Assembly (NCBI GenBank): GCA_026708005.1
Contig: JAPOVR010000032.1
Location: forward strand, 62,001-126,000
Source of the DNA: Actinomycetes bacterium
GTDB taxonomy: Bacteria > Actinomycetota > Thermoleophilia > Gaiellales > Gaiellaceae
Reading direction: 5' to 3'
DNA length: 64,000 bases
The notes below the pieces were generated by a model. It ran no database searches. It saw only the letters and a program-made list of their open reading frames with translations, and was not told the DNA's origin. Position numbers and translations under genes: made by a program. Within the stretch, counting starts at the first letter, position 1. Each line of letters begins with the position of its first letter. Positions 18,116-28,170 of the stretch are shown here, one piece after another.

Positions 18116-18895
18116 TCACGCGCGAGCCTCTTGAGGCACGAAGCTGGTGCCCGTTGAGAACCCTCCGTCGACCGTGACCTCCGAACCGGTCATGTACGAG
18201 GCTTCGTCGGATGCCAGGAAGAGCACGGCATTCGCCGTGTCGGCGGGCTCGGCGAACCGCTTGATCGGATTTCCCTGGAGGTACGCCGGCCCCATGACCG
18301 GATCCTCCACCACGATGCCGCCGATGCGAGTATTCGTCAGGCCGGGATTCACCGCATTGACGCGCACCCCCTGCGGCCCGAGATCGAGGGCGGCTCCTCG
18401 TACAAAACTCACGACGGCACCTTTCGACGCGCAGTAGCTCGAGTTGTTGTTGCCGGCAAAGTGGGCGTTGATCGAGGCGATCGCAATGATCGAGCCCCCG
18501 CCGTTGGCCACCATGACTCGGGCAGCCTCCTGCGTGCAGTAGAAGACCCCGTTGACGTTGACGTCCAGGACGTGCTGCCAGCTCTGGTCGTCGATCTCGA
18601 GGACGTGCGCGAGATGTATTACACCGGCTGCAGCCACCATCACGTCGAGCTTGCCGAAGCGAGAGACGCACTCGCTGACCGCGCTCTGCACATCCTCACG
18701 CTTCGTGACGTCCCCAGCCACCGTTGCCAAAGCCCAGCCGCTTTCCTGAAACTCGGCTGTGGTCTCCTCCAGCACGTCCGCATCGACGTCGAGGGCAACG
18801 ACATCGGCGCCTTCCTCGGCGAAGCGCTGTGCGATCCCCTTCGCAATCCCCCGTCCAGCTCCGGTGACGATCACTGCCTTCCCCGAGAACCTCAT
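18116..18895 (-). CDS. SDR family oxidoreductase of cassette A
   Basis: A 259-residue short-chain dehydrogenase. It begins MRFSGKAVIVTGAGRGIAKG with the TGAGRGIA nucleotide site, has Asp in ALDVDAD for NAD preference, AAAG in place of NNAG, Ser in IASINAH, and the catalytic pair in SSYCASKGAV. The C-terminus is MTGSEVTVDGG. The ATG at 18895 follows AGGAGG by six bases. The cassette B homologue (31123-31872) is interrupted by stop codons, so this is the only working copy. It is convergent with SMP-30; a lactone-forming dehydrogenase feeding a lactonase is a reasonable but unproven pairing. Confidence 0.88.
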   Translation of the reverse strand: MRFSGKAVIVTGAGRGIAKGIAQRFAEEGADVVALDVDADVLEETTAEFQESGWALATVAGDVTKREDVQSAVSECVSRFGKLDVMVAAAGVIHLAHVLEIDDQSWQHVLDVNVNGVFYCTQEAARVMVANGGGSIIAIASINAHFAGNNNSSYCASKGAVVSFVRGAALDLGPQGVRVNAVNPGLTNTRIGGIVVEDPVMGPAYLQGNPIKRFAEPADTANAVLFLASDEASYMTGSEVTVDGGFSTGTSFVPQEARA

Positions 18896-19225
18896 CAGCG
18901 CCTCCTCTGTCTCGTGTCTCTCTCTATAACCCTGCGACAACCAGCTCCTCGCAGAGCTGCGTGGGATTGTATGGGCGCCGTGTCGAGCTTGATCGCCGTC
19001 AACGGGTGACGCCGGCACCTCACACCCGTTCGCGGCCTGAAGGCAGATCGTCGTGGCGGGCCCTTGCTGATCCGCGGCCCGCTTTCGGTTGCCGGCCCAG
19101 AAGATGACTCGAACCGTCGCGGGACGTCAGCCCAGCAATCAGATACTGCCCGTTTCGCGTATGGTGCGGACGCCGGACGCGTGCCAACCGTGTCATGGCC
19201 CTGCCATCGGAAAGGAGATGACGCG
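18896..19225. other. Divergent intergenic region between two SDR genes
   Basis: 330 bases between divergent SDR starts, expected to hold both promoters. TATGGT at about 19160 could be a -10 box for the plus-strand gene. No gene or strong hairpin is seen. Confidence 0.4.
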
Positions 19226-20059
19226 ATGCGGCTCGCTGGCAAGACCGCAGTTGTCACAGGAGGAGCCCGGGGAATCGGCGCAGCGACAGCCGTACTTCTT
19301 GCGCGCGAGGGAGCGTCGGTTCTCGTCGCGGATGTGAATGGAGCCGGAGCAGATCGTGTCGCCGACACGATTCTCAAGGATGGCGGCACAGCCGAGGCAT
19401 TCCGGGTCGACGTGACGGATCCGGCGGGCGTCGACGAGATGATGGATCGTGCCATCGAACGTCTGGGTGGTCTAGAGATCGTCTTCAACAATGCCGGGAT
19501 CGAAGGCGAGATGACACCCATCGAGCAGACGCCGATCGAGGAGTGGCATCGGGTCATCGACGTGAACCTGACCGGCACGTTCCTTGGCTGTCGGGCCGCT
19601 GTTCCGCGTATGCGTGAGCGTCGGGGCGGGAGCATCATCAATGTGGGTTCGATGATGAGCTTCCTCGCCCTGGCGAATGCCGCGGCATATTGTGCTGCTA
19701 AGAGTGCCGTCGTGATGCTGACGAAGGCAACAGCAATCGAGACCGCAAAAGATGGGATTCGCGTCAATGTCGTGTGCCCGGGCGCCGTGGCGACTCCGAT
19801 GCAGCAGCATGTGCTCGAGGGTCTACGAGGACACGCATTCGAGACCGAGGAGGAGCTCCAGACGGCTCGCACGGAGCTTGCAGCAGGCCACCCGATGCGG
19901 CGCGTCGCCGAACCGGAGGAGATTGCGGATGCGGTGCTCTTTCTCGCCTCGGACGAATCCTCATACCTGACCGGCTCCGAGCTGCGTGTCGACGGTGGGC
20001 TCACGGCGATCTGCGCGGCGGTCGATCACTGGGCCGACGCGCGGGAGAGCAGCAAGTAA
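19226..20059 (+). CDS. SDR family NAD(P)-dependent oxidoreductase
   Basis: A 277-residue SDR starting MRLAGKTAVVTGGARGIGAA, with Asp in VADVNGAG (NAD type), NNAGIEGEM, Ser in VGSMMSF and the YCAAKSAV catalytic pair, ending YLTGSELRVDGG. The ATG at 19226 follows AAAGGAG by eight bases. It is convergent with the ABC-transporter operon, with a 41-base gap. The substrate is unknown. Confidence 0.87.
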   Translation: MRLAGKTAVVTGGARGIGAATAVLLAREGASVLVADVNGAGADRVADTILKDGGTAEAFRVDVTDPAGVDEMMDRAIERLGGLEIVFNNAGIEGEMTPIEQTPIEEWHRVIDVNLTGTFLGCRAAVPRMRERRGGSIINVGSMMSFLALANAAAYCAAKSAVVMLTKATAIETAKDGIRVNVVCPGAVATPMQQHVLEGLRGHAFETEEELQTARTELAAGHPMRRVAEPEEIADAVLFLASDESSYLTGSELRVDGGLTAICAAVDHWADARESSK

Positions 20060-20100
20060 CCGCAGTTCAGCGCTGTTCACCGAGGCCGGTCCGAGGTGAC

Positions 20101-21171
20101 TTAGCCAGCCTCCTCCCGCGAGCTTGCCGGGACATCTTGGTCTTCGGGAGCGAGTTCGAGGTCGCCTTCCGCGGCGCGCCAGCAGCGCGTCTGATGGCGG
20201 TCGGATAGCACTCGAAGCTCCTGGAATTCGCTCTGGCAGCGCTCGAGCACGAACGGGCAGCGCGAGGCCAGAAAGCAGCCTTCGGGCAGGTCGATCGGAC
20301 TCGGTATCTCGCCCTCAAGACGAACGCGTCGATCGCCGCGCCCAACCCGCGCGCGCGGGTTGGGCGTCAACGTCGAACCGAGGAGCCCCTGCGTGTAGGG
20401 GTGGCGAGGTCGAGCGAACAGCTCGTCGCGATCGGCGATCTCGACGACCTGGCCGAGGTACATGACGGCGACTCGATCGCAAAATCTTCGGACCAGAGCG
20501 AGGTCGTGGGAGATGAAGATGTACGAAAGGTCGAGCCGCTCCTGGAGGTCACCGAGCAAAGTGACGATGTCGGTCTCGGTCTCGGGTGGTAGGGCGGAAG
20601 TGGGCTCGTCGAGCACGATCAGCTTGGGCTCCGCGGCAATCGCCCGGGCGATGGAACATCGTTGCTGCATCCCGGTTGAGAGTGCTCCGGGAAGCGCGTC
20701 GGCGACCTCGGGGCGCAGCCCGACGAAGCCGAGGAGCTCGACGGCGCGCGCGTGCCGCTCCGCCTTGGACATGCTCGTGAAGTTCCGCAAGGGCTCGGTT
20801 ATCTGATTGCCGATCCGCCAGAGCGGATTGAGTGACTCCATCGGTTCCTGATAGACGATCTGCATGTCCTTTCGCAGCAGCCGAAGCTCGCGTTTCGACA
20901 GCGCGCCAAGCTCATGCCCTTGAAACTCGATCAGGCCGCCGCTCGGCTCGAGCAGGCGAAGGACGCACCGACCCAGAGTGCTCTTGCCGCTGCCGCTCTC
21001 ACCGACGATGCCGAACGTCTCACCACGCCTGACCTCGAACGAGACGTTGTTACATGCTTGCAGAACGCTCTTCGACCCATGAACCCGGAAGTGCTTCTGC
21101 AGGCCGTCCACGGCCAGCAAGAGATCGGCCGGGTCGCCAGCGACTCGCGAGTCGCCGTCGCCGCTAGACAT
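20101..21171 (-). CDS. Peptide-type ABC transporter ATP-binding protein (DppF/OppF-like)
   Basis: A 356-residue ATPase, last gene of the minus-strand import operon. Walker A is GESGSGKST, the Q-loop lies in [13 protein letters not shown], Walker B is [11 protein letters not shown] and the switch His is in FISHDLALV. The signature reads LSTGMQQR instead of LSGGQQQR. The C-terminal oligopeptide-transporter extension HPYTQGLL with Cys-containing [14 protein letters not shown] supports the Dpp/Opp class. The ATG at 21171 overlaps the upstream gene by eight bases, implying coupled translation. Confidence 0.9.
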   Translation of the reverse strand: MSSGDGDSRVAGDPADLLLAVDGLQKHFRVHGSKSVLQACNNVSFEVRRGETFGIVGESGSGKSTLGRCVLRLLEPSGGLIEFQGHELGALSKRELRLLRKDMQIVYQEPMESLNPLWRIGNQITEPLRNFTSMSKAERHARAVELLGFVGLRPEVADALPGALSTGMQQRCSIARAIAAEPKLIVLDEPTSALPPETETDIVTLLGDLQERLDLSYIFISHDLALVRRFCDRVAVMYLGQVVEIADRDELFARPRHPYTQGLLGSTLTPNPRARVGRGDRRVRLEGEIPSPIDLPEGCFLASRCPFVLERCQSEFQELRVLSDRHQTRCWRAAEGDLELAPEDQDVPASSREEAG

Positions 21172-22201
21172 CCGTGCCTCCGTCGCTTTCCGCTGGCGGA
21201 CGCGCAGCCTGCGCAAGGGCCGTTACGTCTGCAGCGCGATGGCAGCGGACCTGATGGCCATCGTGGAAGTTGCTCAGCTCGGGATGCACTGTCGAGCACC
21301 CGGCATCCGAGCTCGCGAAGGGACAGCGAAGGTGGAGACGACAGCCCGGGGGCACCCGTCGCGTATCGACCGGGAGGCCGCGCAGCCTCACCGCGCGGTG
21401 GTCGTGACCGACCCCCTGAGCCGCGAGCAGCGCGATTGCGGCCGGATGCGCGACCTCTTCAAAGAACCGCTCCACCGGCGCGTGCTCGACGACCTCGCCG
21501 GCGTTCATGAGGTAGACCCGGTCGCAGTAGTTGGCCACGACCCCCATGTCGTGGCTCACGACGATCATGCCCAGCTTGTGTGTCCGCCGCAACTCGTCGA
21601 GCAGGTCGAGTATCTGCTCCTGAATCGTCACATCGAGCGCGGTGGTCGCCTCATCGGCGATTAGCAGCTTTGGCGATGGCGAGAGGGCCATAGCGATGAG
21701 CGCTCGCTGTGCCATCCCTCCCGACAGCTCGTGCGGGAACGAGTTCACCCGCCGCTGCGGATCGTTGATCCCTACCTGTTCGAGCAGCTCCAGCGTCCGG
21801 CGCCGAGCTTCCCCGGAGGATGCTCCGGAGTGCACCTGATAGTGGCGGTCGATCTGCTCGCCGATCCGCTTGACGGGGTTGAAGGCACCACGTGGATGCT
21901 GGACGACGAGCCCAATCTCCCGCCCTCGGTATGCACGCCACTCGTCTTCGGTCAGGCTCGATCCCTGCGAGACGTCGAAGAGCTTCTGACCCTCGAACTC
22001 GACGCTGCCGCCGACGATCTGACCGCTGCGCCGAGTCATGCCGAGCACCGCGAGCGCGAGCGTCGATTTCCCGCAGCCGCTCTCGCCCACGAGACCGACG
22101 ACTTCACCGGCGGGGACCTCCAGACTCGCACCGGTGACCGTCCGGTTGGCGCTTCCAACCTGCCGATACTCCACCGAGAGGCCACGAACCGAGAGCAGCA
22201 T
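21164..22201 (-). CDS. Peptide-type ABC transporter ATP-binding protein (DppD/OppD-like)
   Basis: A 345-residue ATPase partner. Walker A is GESGCGKST, the signature is ELSGGMAQR, Walker B is LLIADEATTALD and the switch His is in VVSHDMGVV, with the C-terminal RCPFASSDAGC segment of the oligopeptide class. The start ATG overlaps the stop of the permease gene (22201). Together with the OppF-like subunit it would form the heterodimeric motor of the importer. Confidence 0.92.
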   Translation of the reverse strand: MLLSVRGLSVEYRQVGSANRTVTGASLEVPAGEVVGLVGESGCGKSTLALAVLGMTRRSGQIVGGSVEFEGQKLFDVSQGSSLTEDEWRAYRGREIGLVVQHPRGAFNPVKRIGEQIDRHYQVHSGASSGEARRRTLELLEQVGINDPQRRVNSFPHELSGGMAQRALIAMALSPSPKLLIADEATTALDVTIQEQILDLLDELRRTHKLGMIVVSHDMGVVANYCDRVYLMNAGEVVEHAPVERFFEEVAHPAAIALLAAQGVGHDHRAVRLRGLPVDTRRVPPGCRLHLRCPFASSDAGCSTVHPELSNFHDGHQVRCHRAADVTALAQAARPPAESDGGTDV

Positions 22202-23121
22202 CAGACTTCCCTCAGGAATACGGCTCGCAGAGCCTCACCGACAACAGCGAATCCGAACACGGTCAGGGAGATCGCGACTCCCGGGAAGAACGATATCCAC
22301 CACTCGCCGATGATGATGCTCTCCGCTCCACTCGCAACCATCACGCCCCACTCCGGCGTCGGAGGCCGCACTCCGGCTCCGATGAACGACAGGCCCGCCG
22401 TGATCAAGATCGCAAAACCGATGGTGATCGGCACCTGGGCGAGCGCAGGCGACAGCCCATTCGGTAGGACGTGCCGAACGGCGATGTTTAAGTCCGTGGT
22501 ACCAGCTGCCTTCCCTGCCTCAACGAAAGTTCTCTCCCTCAACGACAACACCTGACTTCGGACGAGGCGCACATAGATCGGAATGTTGAGCAGTGCGATC
22601 ACGAGCACGATGTTCTGGAAGTTCCGCCCAGTCAACACGACAATGATGATCGCGAGCACGTAAAGCGGAAACGACTGAATCAGATCGGCGATCCGCATCA
22701 CGAACTCGCCTGGCCAACCCCGGTAGTACCCCGTTAGCAGGCCGATCGCCGACCCGATAAAGAAGGCAATTGCCGTGGCTACCAGAGCGATCGCAACATC
22801 GATGCGCGGTGCAGCGAGCACGCGAGAGAAGACGTCGAACCCGTTCGGATCCGTCCCGAACCAGTACGTCGTACTCGGCGGCAGATTTGCATTCGGCGTC
22901 GCTTCCTCGAGTGGAAACCGAGCCAGGTACGGTCCCACAATAGCGAGCAGAACGGCGACGGCCACCAGAAAGAGTCCGATCCGAACCAACCAACTTCGGC
23001 GCAGCAACTCCTTGACCTGCGCTCCCATCCCTGCCGGCGGCAGCGGCGCGTCACCCGATCGCTCACCGCCCATGTCTGCCGCATCGCCGACCGCCCCGTA
23101 CTCGCCAGGCTCCACGCTCAT
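22201..23121 (-). CDS. Peptide-type ABC transporter permease (DppC/OppC-like)
   Basis: A 306-residue inner-membrane permease. It has an N-terminal cytoplasmic stretch, a first helix (LVRIGLFLVAVAVLLAIVGP), the typical FGTDPNGFDVFSRVL segment, several further helices, and the EAA loop (EAGKAAGTTDLNIAVRHVLP) that contacts the ATPases. The start at 23121 overlaps the preceding permease stop by four bases. Confidence 0.92.
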   Translation of the reverse strand: MSVEPGEYGAVGDAADMGGERSGDAPLPPAGMGAQVKELLRRSWLVRIGLFLVAVAVLLAIVGPYLARFPLEEATPNANLPPSTTYWFGTDPNGFDVFSRVLAAPRIDVAIALVATAIAFFIGSAIGLLTGYYRGWPGEFVMRIADLIQSFPLYVLAIIIVVLTGRNFQNIVLVIALLNIPIYVRLVRSQVLSLRERTFVEAGKAAGTTDLNIAVRHVLPNGLSPALAQVPITIGFAILITAGLSFIGAGVRPPTPEWGVMVASGAESIIIGEWWISFFPGVAISLTVFGFAVVGEALRAVFLREV

Positions 23122-24134
23122 CCGGGCTCTCCGTAGCGGACGCGCGGGTCGAGAACCGCATACATGACGTCGAGCAAGAGATAGATGAACAGGACGAAGG
23201 CGGCCATCACGCTGACTGCGGCTTGGATTGCCGGAAAGTCCACCGAGAGAGTCCGATCCAACGAGTAGCGCCCCATCCCCTGCAACGAAAACACCGTCTC
23301 GATTATCACGGCTCCTCCGAGAGCAAAACCAAAGAGGATTCCCGTCACCGTTAGCGTCGGCGCAAGCGCGTTGCGGAAGATGATGCGGCGCCGAAGCTGA
23401 CGAGGTGATCCTCCGGCTTGGGCGTAAAGCAGATAGTCAGAAGCATGGACGTCCATCGCAGCCTGACGCATGATCTTCAGAATCGGTCCAGTGAGGACAA
23501 ATGCGAGCGTGATGACAGGCAAAGCGAGGTGCTTGAGCACTGATACGAATACCTCTATATCCCAGTCGAGTAGGCTATCGATCAGCACAAACTTGGTCGG
23601 ACCATTCGGTGGAATAAGATGAATGTCGAGAAGTCCAAGAGGAGCTGGGAACCACCCTAAGATGAAGAAGAAAATGTAGACGAAGAACAGTCCCCACCAG
23701 AAGTCGGGTTGTGCACCCGCAAAGAGGGCATAGACGGTCGTTCCCTTATCCGCCTTTCCGACCGGTCTGGATGCGACATAGAGGGCGACAGGAATCGCTA
23801 TAGCGATTGCTACCATGAAGCCAAGAATGATTAGCTGTAGTGTTATGGGAAAGCGCTGAGCTATTTCCTCGAACACGGGGTCACCGGTGGTCCAGGCCTC
23901 ACCGAAGTCAAGCCGGACGATGCCGCCGAGGAAGTCTCCGAGTTGACTTCCGAGCGACGCGTCAAGACCAAGCTCCTCCTTCACTGCAGCACGACCCTCC
24001 TCCGTCGCGAAGATGCCGACACGCTGCGTGACGGGATCGACCGGCAGCAACCTGAGCAAGAGGAAGGCTCCCACGACCACTAGGATCAACTGTGGGACCA
24101 GGAGCGCAAGTCGCTTCAGGATAAACCTGGTCAT
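23118..24134 (-). CDS. Peptide-type ABC transporter permease (DppB/OppB-like)
   Basis: A 338-residue permease beginning MTRFILKRLALLVPQLIL. It has the DppB-type first helix, a periplasmic domain, and later helices including PVITLAFVLTGPILKIMRQ with the EAA-type loop YAQAGGSPRQLRRRIIFRNAL. It ends in the DPRVRYG motif usual for this subunit. The 230-base gap to the binding-protein gene may allow differential expression. Confidence 0.92.
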   Translation of the reverse strand: MTRFILKRLALLVPQLILVVVGAFLLLRLLPVDPVTQRVGIFATEEGRAAVKEELGLDASLGSQLGDFLGGIVRLDFGEAWTTGDPVFEEIAQRFPITLQLIILGFMVAIAIAIPVALYVASRPVGKADKGTTVYALFAGAQPDFWWGLFFVYIFFFILGWFPAPLGLLDIHLIPPNGPTKFVLIDSLLDWDIEVFVSVLKHLALPVITLAFVLTGPILKIMRQAAMDVHASDYLLYAQAGGSPRQLRRRIIFRNALAPTLTVTGILFGFALGGAVIIETVFSLQGMGRYSLDRTLSVDFPAIQAAVSVMAAFVLFIYLLLDVMYAVLDPRVRYGEPG

Positions 24135-24364
24135 CTCAGAACCTGGCGCAGAATCGCCGCTGGCAGCCACGCTCGGTGGGCCATGGCCGCGGATGCGTCG
24201 TCAGGACGTGCGACCGCTCGAGTGCTGCGACAGGCCCCGCAAGCGATACAGGGCTCGCCTCTGCACCCGGCCGCAGCACACCCCGAATGCAGGGGTAACA
24301 GGCTGCTGAAGCATGCCGCATACTCGCGGACTCGGGCCGAACACTCCACGCGGCGGCGGAGACG
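24135..24364. other. Gap between binding-protein and permease genes
   Basis: 230 bases inside the importer operon. Such gaps often hold a processing or attenuating stem that keeps the binding protein in excess. I see GC-rich inverted segments but no single convincing terminator. Confidence 0.3.
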
Positions 24365-26254
24365 CTACACGGTCTTCAGCGAATGGAAGTAGATGATCAG
24401 GTCCGCTCGGGGGCTAAAGCCTGTGATGTCCTCCTTCACGGCGACCTGTAGCGCGGGCTCGAACAAGGGCACCCACGGGAGATCCTCGATCAGGATGTCC
24501 TGGATCTGTCCGAACAGCTCCAGGCGCTCGTCTCCAGTCGACGTCTTTGCTCGCGCGAAGATCTCGTCCAGCTCGGGGTTGCTGTACCCCGTTCGATTGA
24601 CGATCCCACCGGTGATGTAGAACAGCTCGGTCATGTAGCTCGGATCGGTCCCGTGTGCATATTCCTGGTCTTTGAGAGCGAGCGCGAGCTCCCTCTTGGG
24701 GCCGCTATTTCGATCGTCGAACTCAACCGCAGGCAACGGCTCCAGCGTGATCTCGATACCGACCGCTGCCAGCGCCGTCTGGATCTCGATCGCCATCGGC
24801 TCCAGGAAGCTGGACCGCTCGGCCGTGTAGTACAGAACCAGGCCGGGACCCTCGAGACCCTCGCCGTTCGGATAGCCCGCCTGCGCCAGAAGGTCGGCCG
24901 CCTTCGCAGAATCCGTCACGTACCTACCGGGATACGACTTCGCCCCGGGGAAGGTCGACGAGATGAGACCATCAAATCGTCTAGCGGTGCCGAACAGGAC
25001 CTTCGACTGGATCTCGTCGTAGGGCATTGCGTACGCGAGAGCCTGGCGAAGCAGGCGCTGCGTGTCGACATCGCCACCGGCGGCCCACGGCTCGATCTCC
25101 GTGCTGACGCCTACCGACAGCGTCGCGTTCGATTCGGTCCACTCAAGCACCTTCGCGGTGTCTGACGCGCGAACCTCCTCGAGCTCACGGGGAGTAAGCT
25201 CGGTTGCGACGTCAGCATCGCCGCTGAGGATCGCGGCAAGGCGGTTCGCCGACTCGGGAAGCGCACGGGCGATCACCGTCGTGAACTGGGGCTGCCCGCG
25301 GTAGTAATTGGGGGTTGCCTCGTATGTGATGCTGGAGCCCTTCTCCCAGGCGCCTATGAAGTACGGGCCGAAACCAGCCGTATCCGTCTGGTCGAGGAAC
25401 TCCTGCGCGAACGGGTCGTCGGCAGTGACGTGTTTCTTCGCCTCTGTCGAGTCGTACGGGTACTGGCTGAAGATCGCGAGCACGCGCGGGAATAGCTCGT
25501 TGGGCGCGAACTGCTTGAAGCGCACGGTGTAGTCGTCTATCTTGACGACCTCGTCCTTGAGGCTTGTGTCGGCGCCCTCGTCGAAGACCTCGGGGCCCAG
25601 AATCGACATGAAGTTGCCAAGGAACCAGCCAATCGGGGCCGTGTTGCACACGCACTTGTAGCGCTCCCACGACCAGATCACGTCATCGGCGGTGAACTCG
25701 TTCCCACGATGGCTGAAGACACCCTGGCGGAGTTTGATGTCCCAGAGGAGGTCGCCGGCGGGCTCGATCGACTCTGCGAGTCGCATGTCGAACGGCGCGG
25801 CAAAGTCGGGGACGAGCGTCCCGGTGCCGTCGTCGGTACGTCGGTACTCGATCAGGGGCTCATACACGTTCGCATAGGTCTGCTGGAACGATCGTCCAAC
25901 GCCGCCGCCTGCACCGTCGGAGTCGAGAGCAGGCGCGATGGTCGCCTCGAGTTGGACGAGAGTCGTCCTGACCTCCGCCTCGGCGAGCTCGGGCTCCGGA
26001 GCCGGTTCCGGAGCAGGCGCCGGCGGCGCCTCCTCGGGTGCGGGCGCTGGCTGTGCGCTGTCATCATCGCCGCCACATGCTGCGAAGAGGGCGCCTAGCC
26101 CGACGCTCGCTGCGAGCGCCATGCCTCCCTTTATGAGCTGAGCGCGTGTCATCCCGCGCTGCTCCAGCTCGTGATCGAGTCTCCTTTCGGCGGACTTCAA
26201 GACCTCCTGCTGGAACTCGCTCAGCTCGTCTCGGTCTGTGCCCTTCCCCGACAT
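24365..26254 (-). CDS. ABC transporter substrate-binding lipoprotein, family 5
   Basis: A 629-residue extracellular solute-binding protein of the peptide/nickel family. A long N-terminal extension precedes a signal with a lipobox at LFAACGG (Cys60), then an acidic/proline-rich linker (PAPAPEEAPPAPAPEPAP) and the SBP_bac_5 domain (LRQGVFSHRGNEFTADDVIWSW, VRQALAYAMPYDEIQ-like segment near 380, YSNPELDEIF near the end). The substrate is not deducible. The ATG at 26254 follows GAGGAG. It is co-oriented with a luciferase-like gene upstream and the permeases downstream. Confidence 0.9.
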   Translation of the reverse strand: MSGKGTDRDELSEFQQEVLKSAERRLDHELEQRGMTRAQLIKGGMALAASVGLGALFAACGGDDDSAQPAPAPEEAPPAPAPEPAPEPELAEAEVRTTLVQLEATIAPALDSDGAGGGVGRSFQQTYANVYEPLIEYRRTDDGTGTLVPDFAAPFDMRLAESIEPAGDLLWDIKLRQGVFSHRGNEFTADDVIWSWERYKCVCNTAPIGWFLGNFMSILGPEVFDEGADTSLKDEVVKIDDYTVRFKQFAPNELFPRVLAIFSQYPYDSTEAKKHVTADDPFAQEFLDQTDTAGFGPYFIGAWEKGSSITYEATPNYYRGQPQFTTVIARALPESANRLAAILSGDADVATELTPRELEEVRASDTAKVLEWTESNATLSVGVSTEIEPWAAGGDVDTQRLLRQALAYAMPYDEIQSKVLFGTARRFDGLISSTFPGAKSYPGRYVTDSAKAADLLAQAGYPNGEGLEGPGLVLYYTAERSSFLEPMAIEIQTALAAVGIEITLEPLPAVEFDDRNSGPKRELALALKDQEYAHGTDPSYMTELFYITGGIVNRTGYSNPELDEIFARAKTSTGDERLELFGQIQDILIEDLPWVPLFEPALQVAVKEDITGFSPRADLIIYFHSLKTV

Positions 26255-26405
26255 AGCTCTCCTCCTCTTCAGACCTGCCCTCTCGGGCTCGCGCTCACTG
26301 CCACCTTCACTACTCTGTGTACGAAGTAGGCCATTCTCATTCGCGCTGATCGAAGCTTCTTGGCGCTCACCAAAGTACCACACCACCGCAACGATCACTG
26401 CGCCG

Positions 26406-27509
26406 TTAGACCACTTCAGCCTCCGCTTGCTCCGCAACGAACGCTTCGGGCACCGGTGTCTCGTCGCCGAACTCGGGCATGACCTCCTCAGCGAACAAAC
26501 GCATCGACCGCAACACCCGGTCATGCTCCAGTCCGCCGGTGTTCATGAGGCAGCAAAAGCGCTTCACACCGACATCGTCCCGCAGCGCTCGAATCACGTT
26601 CCGCGCCCCTTCCGGGTCCGAGACGAGAACGTTTCCTGACGCGTTCAGCTCCTCGACCGGCGGTACGGTGCTGTCGCCGCTTATCAGCACCTCCTCATAG
26701 GCCTCGTAGCCCTTTGGTGCCTTCCCCTCGAAGCCGGGCGTCGCTTTGAGCGCGTGCGAGAACTGGAACTCGATCGCCGTCCTGCTGTCGTCAAATGCCT
26801 GTTCTACCGTCGGCGCAAGATGAACCACCATCGTCACCGGGATATCTACCTGTGCTGGCATACGGCCGTTTTGAATCATCGTACGCGCACCCGATATGAT
26901 GTGCTTCTTCAAATCCTCGAGCGGCATCAGCGCTGGCGCGGTCATGATGTCGAAGCCCTTCTGAGCGGCAAACTCAAACGTCGATGGACTGATGGCAGCG
27001 ATCATTACCGGCACAGGCTGCTGAAGTGGCTTGGGAAACACTTCAACGTTGTTGACCTGAAAGTGCTGGCCCTCGTACGAGAACGGCTCCCCTTTCCACA
27101 GCCCGACGATGATATCGAGGCTCTCGCTGAACACCTCTCTGCTGGTTGACTGGTTGGAACCCTGATGTGCAAATTCGCGAGGCTGATAACCGCGGCCGAC
27201 TCCGAAATCCAGACGCCCACCGCTGAGAACATCAACCATCGCGTATTCTTCGGCAGTTCTGACTGGATAATCAAACGGAAGGATTGCGACGGCAGTGCCG
27301 ATACGGAGCGTCTGAGTTCGTTCCGCAATTGCCGACATCAAGACTGGTGGACGTGACATGGCTCCGTAAGAGCTGCCGTGATGCTCCGCGAGCCAAGCGA
27401 ATGTGAAACCCAGCTCTTCCGCGTATTGGCACTGTTCAAGGATCTCCTCGTACTCGCGCCTGTAATTCCCACGTGGGCTGCTACCGAGAAAGAAAAGGCC
27501 AAACTTCAT
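26406..27509 (-). CDS. LLM class flavin-dependent oxidoreductase
   Basis: Luciferase-like TIM-barrel monooxygenase of 367 residues starting MKFGLFFLGSSPRGN. Family landmarks are WLAEHHG at about residue 40, RIGTAVAILPFDYPVR, DVLSGGRLDFGVGRGYQP and VPVMIAAISPSTFEFAA. It may use reduced FMN or F420. The ATG at 27509 follows GAGGAA. As first gene of the importer operon it could oxidise or desulfurise the imported compound, an idea supported only by position. Confidence 0.88.
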   Translation of the reverse strand: MKFGLFFLGSSPRGNYRREYEEILEQCQYAEELGFTFAWLAEHHGSSYGAMSRPPVLMSAIAERTQTLRIGTAVAILPFDYPVRTAEEYAMVDVLSGGRLDFGVGRGYQPREFAHQGSNQSTSREVFSESLDIIVGLWKGEPFSYEGQHFQVNNVEVFPKPLQQPVPVMIAAISPSTFEFAAQKGFDIMTAPALMPLEDLKKHIISGARTMIQNGRMPAQVDIPVTMVVHLAPTVEQAFDDSRTAIEFQFSHALKATPGFEGKAPKGYEAYEEVLISGDSTVPPVEELNASGNVLVSDPEGARNVIRALRDDVGVKRFCCLMNTGGLEHDRVLRSMRLFAEEVMPEFGDETPVPEAFVAEQAEAEVV

Positions 27510-27943
27510 TGGGTTCCTCTCTAATGTGCCGGTGGCGGCCGGCCTACGTCCGTCGACGCGCGGAACCACTAGCGCGTGAATGGGCTCGCGCGGGTGGCGC
27601 GATCATAGGCCGGCAGCGGCCCTCTTGTCAAGGATGTCACAAGCTTCGCGAAGGTGAGTTCTGGCGATCCGCGCCCTAGTGGCACCCGAACGGAAGATCC
27701 GGCCGATCGGCCATGAATCCACCCGTGTCGACAGGGTTTCCGGCACCCCAGGGTGGCAACCGCGGCACCCCCGGCCCCGACACCGTCTGAGCGATCCGCG
27801 CGCGGCCCAGGCGCCGTGACAGCTCGAAGAAGCGGGGCCCCGCTGCACGGATCGGCACGAGGAGGTACCGGCGTCTAGCCGGTCTTCTCTGGATCTCTAG
27901 CCTGGTCGAGGTTATCGGCCATCGCTCCCCACCTCTCGGCTAA
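27510..27943. other. Intergenic region, no supported gene
   Basis: 430 bases upstream of the LLM gene, presumably with its promoter. A minus-strand frame at 27676-27858 (PRFFELSRRLGRARI) is open but not recognisable. Confidence 0.4.
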
Positions 27944-28115
27944 CTCGACACGAACGCTCGCGCGCTGCCCTGGCTCGAGTGCACGCCGCTCGAGGTCATG
28001 CGCGAGCACAGCCGCTTCACCACACAGCCGCGCCGGCTGCCAAAGGAGTGGGGCGACGCGGTCATGAGCGAGAACGCGCGCGGGTTCTATCGGCTACCGC
28101 CACTGTCGCCAAGGC
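27944..28115 (+). pseudogene. Remnant of an amidohydrolase (C-terminal pieces)
   Basis: The plus-strand frame reads LPWLECTPLEVMREHSRFTTQPRRL and soon after AVMSENARGFYRL. Both pieces resemble the end of amidohydrolase-2 family proteins (FRERVRLTTQP followed much later by ILRENALAFYGL), but the roughly 60-100 residues that normally separate them, including the catalytic Asp segment, are missing. There is no stop codon before the next gene's start. I read it as an internally deleted, truncated relic. Confidence 0.4.
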
Positions 28116-28170
28116 CGCCTAGCCTCGCCCTGCGCCCCAGGGTAGGGTACGCGCAACCCGGAGGTGCAGG

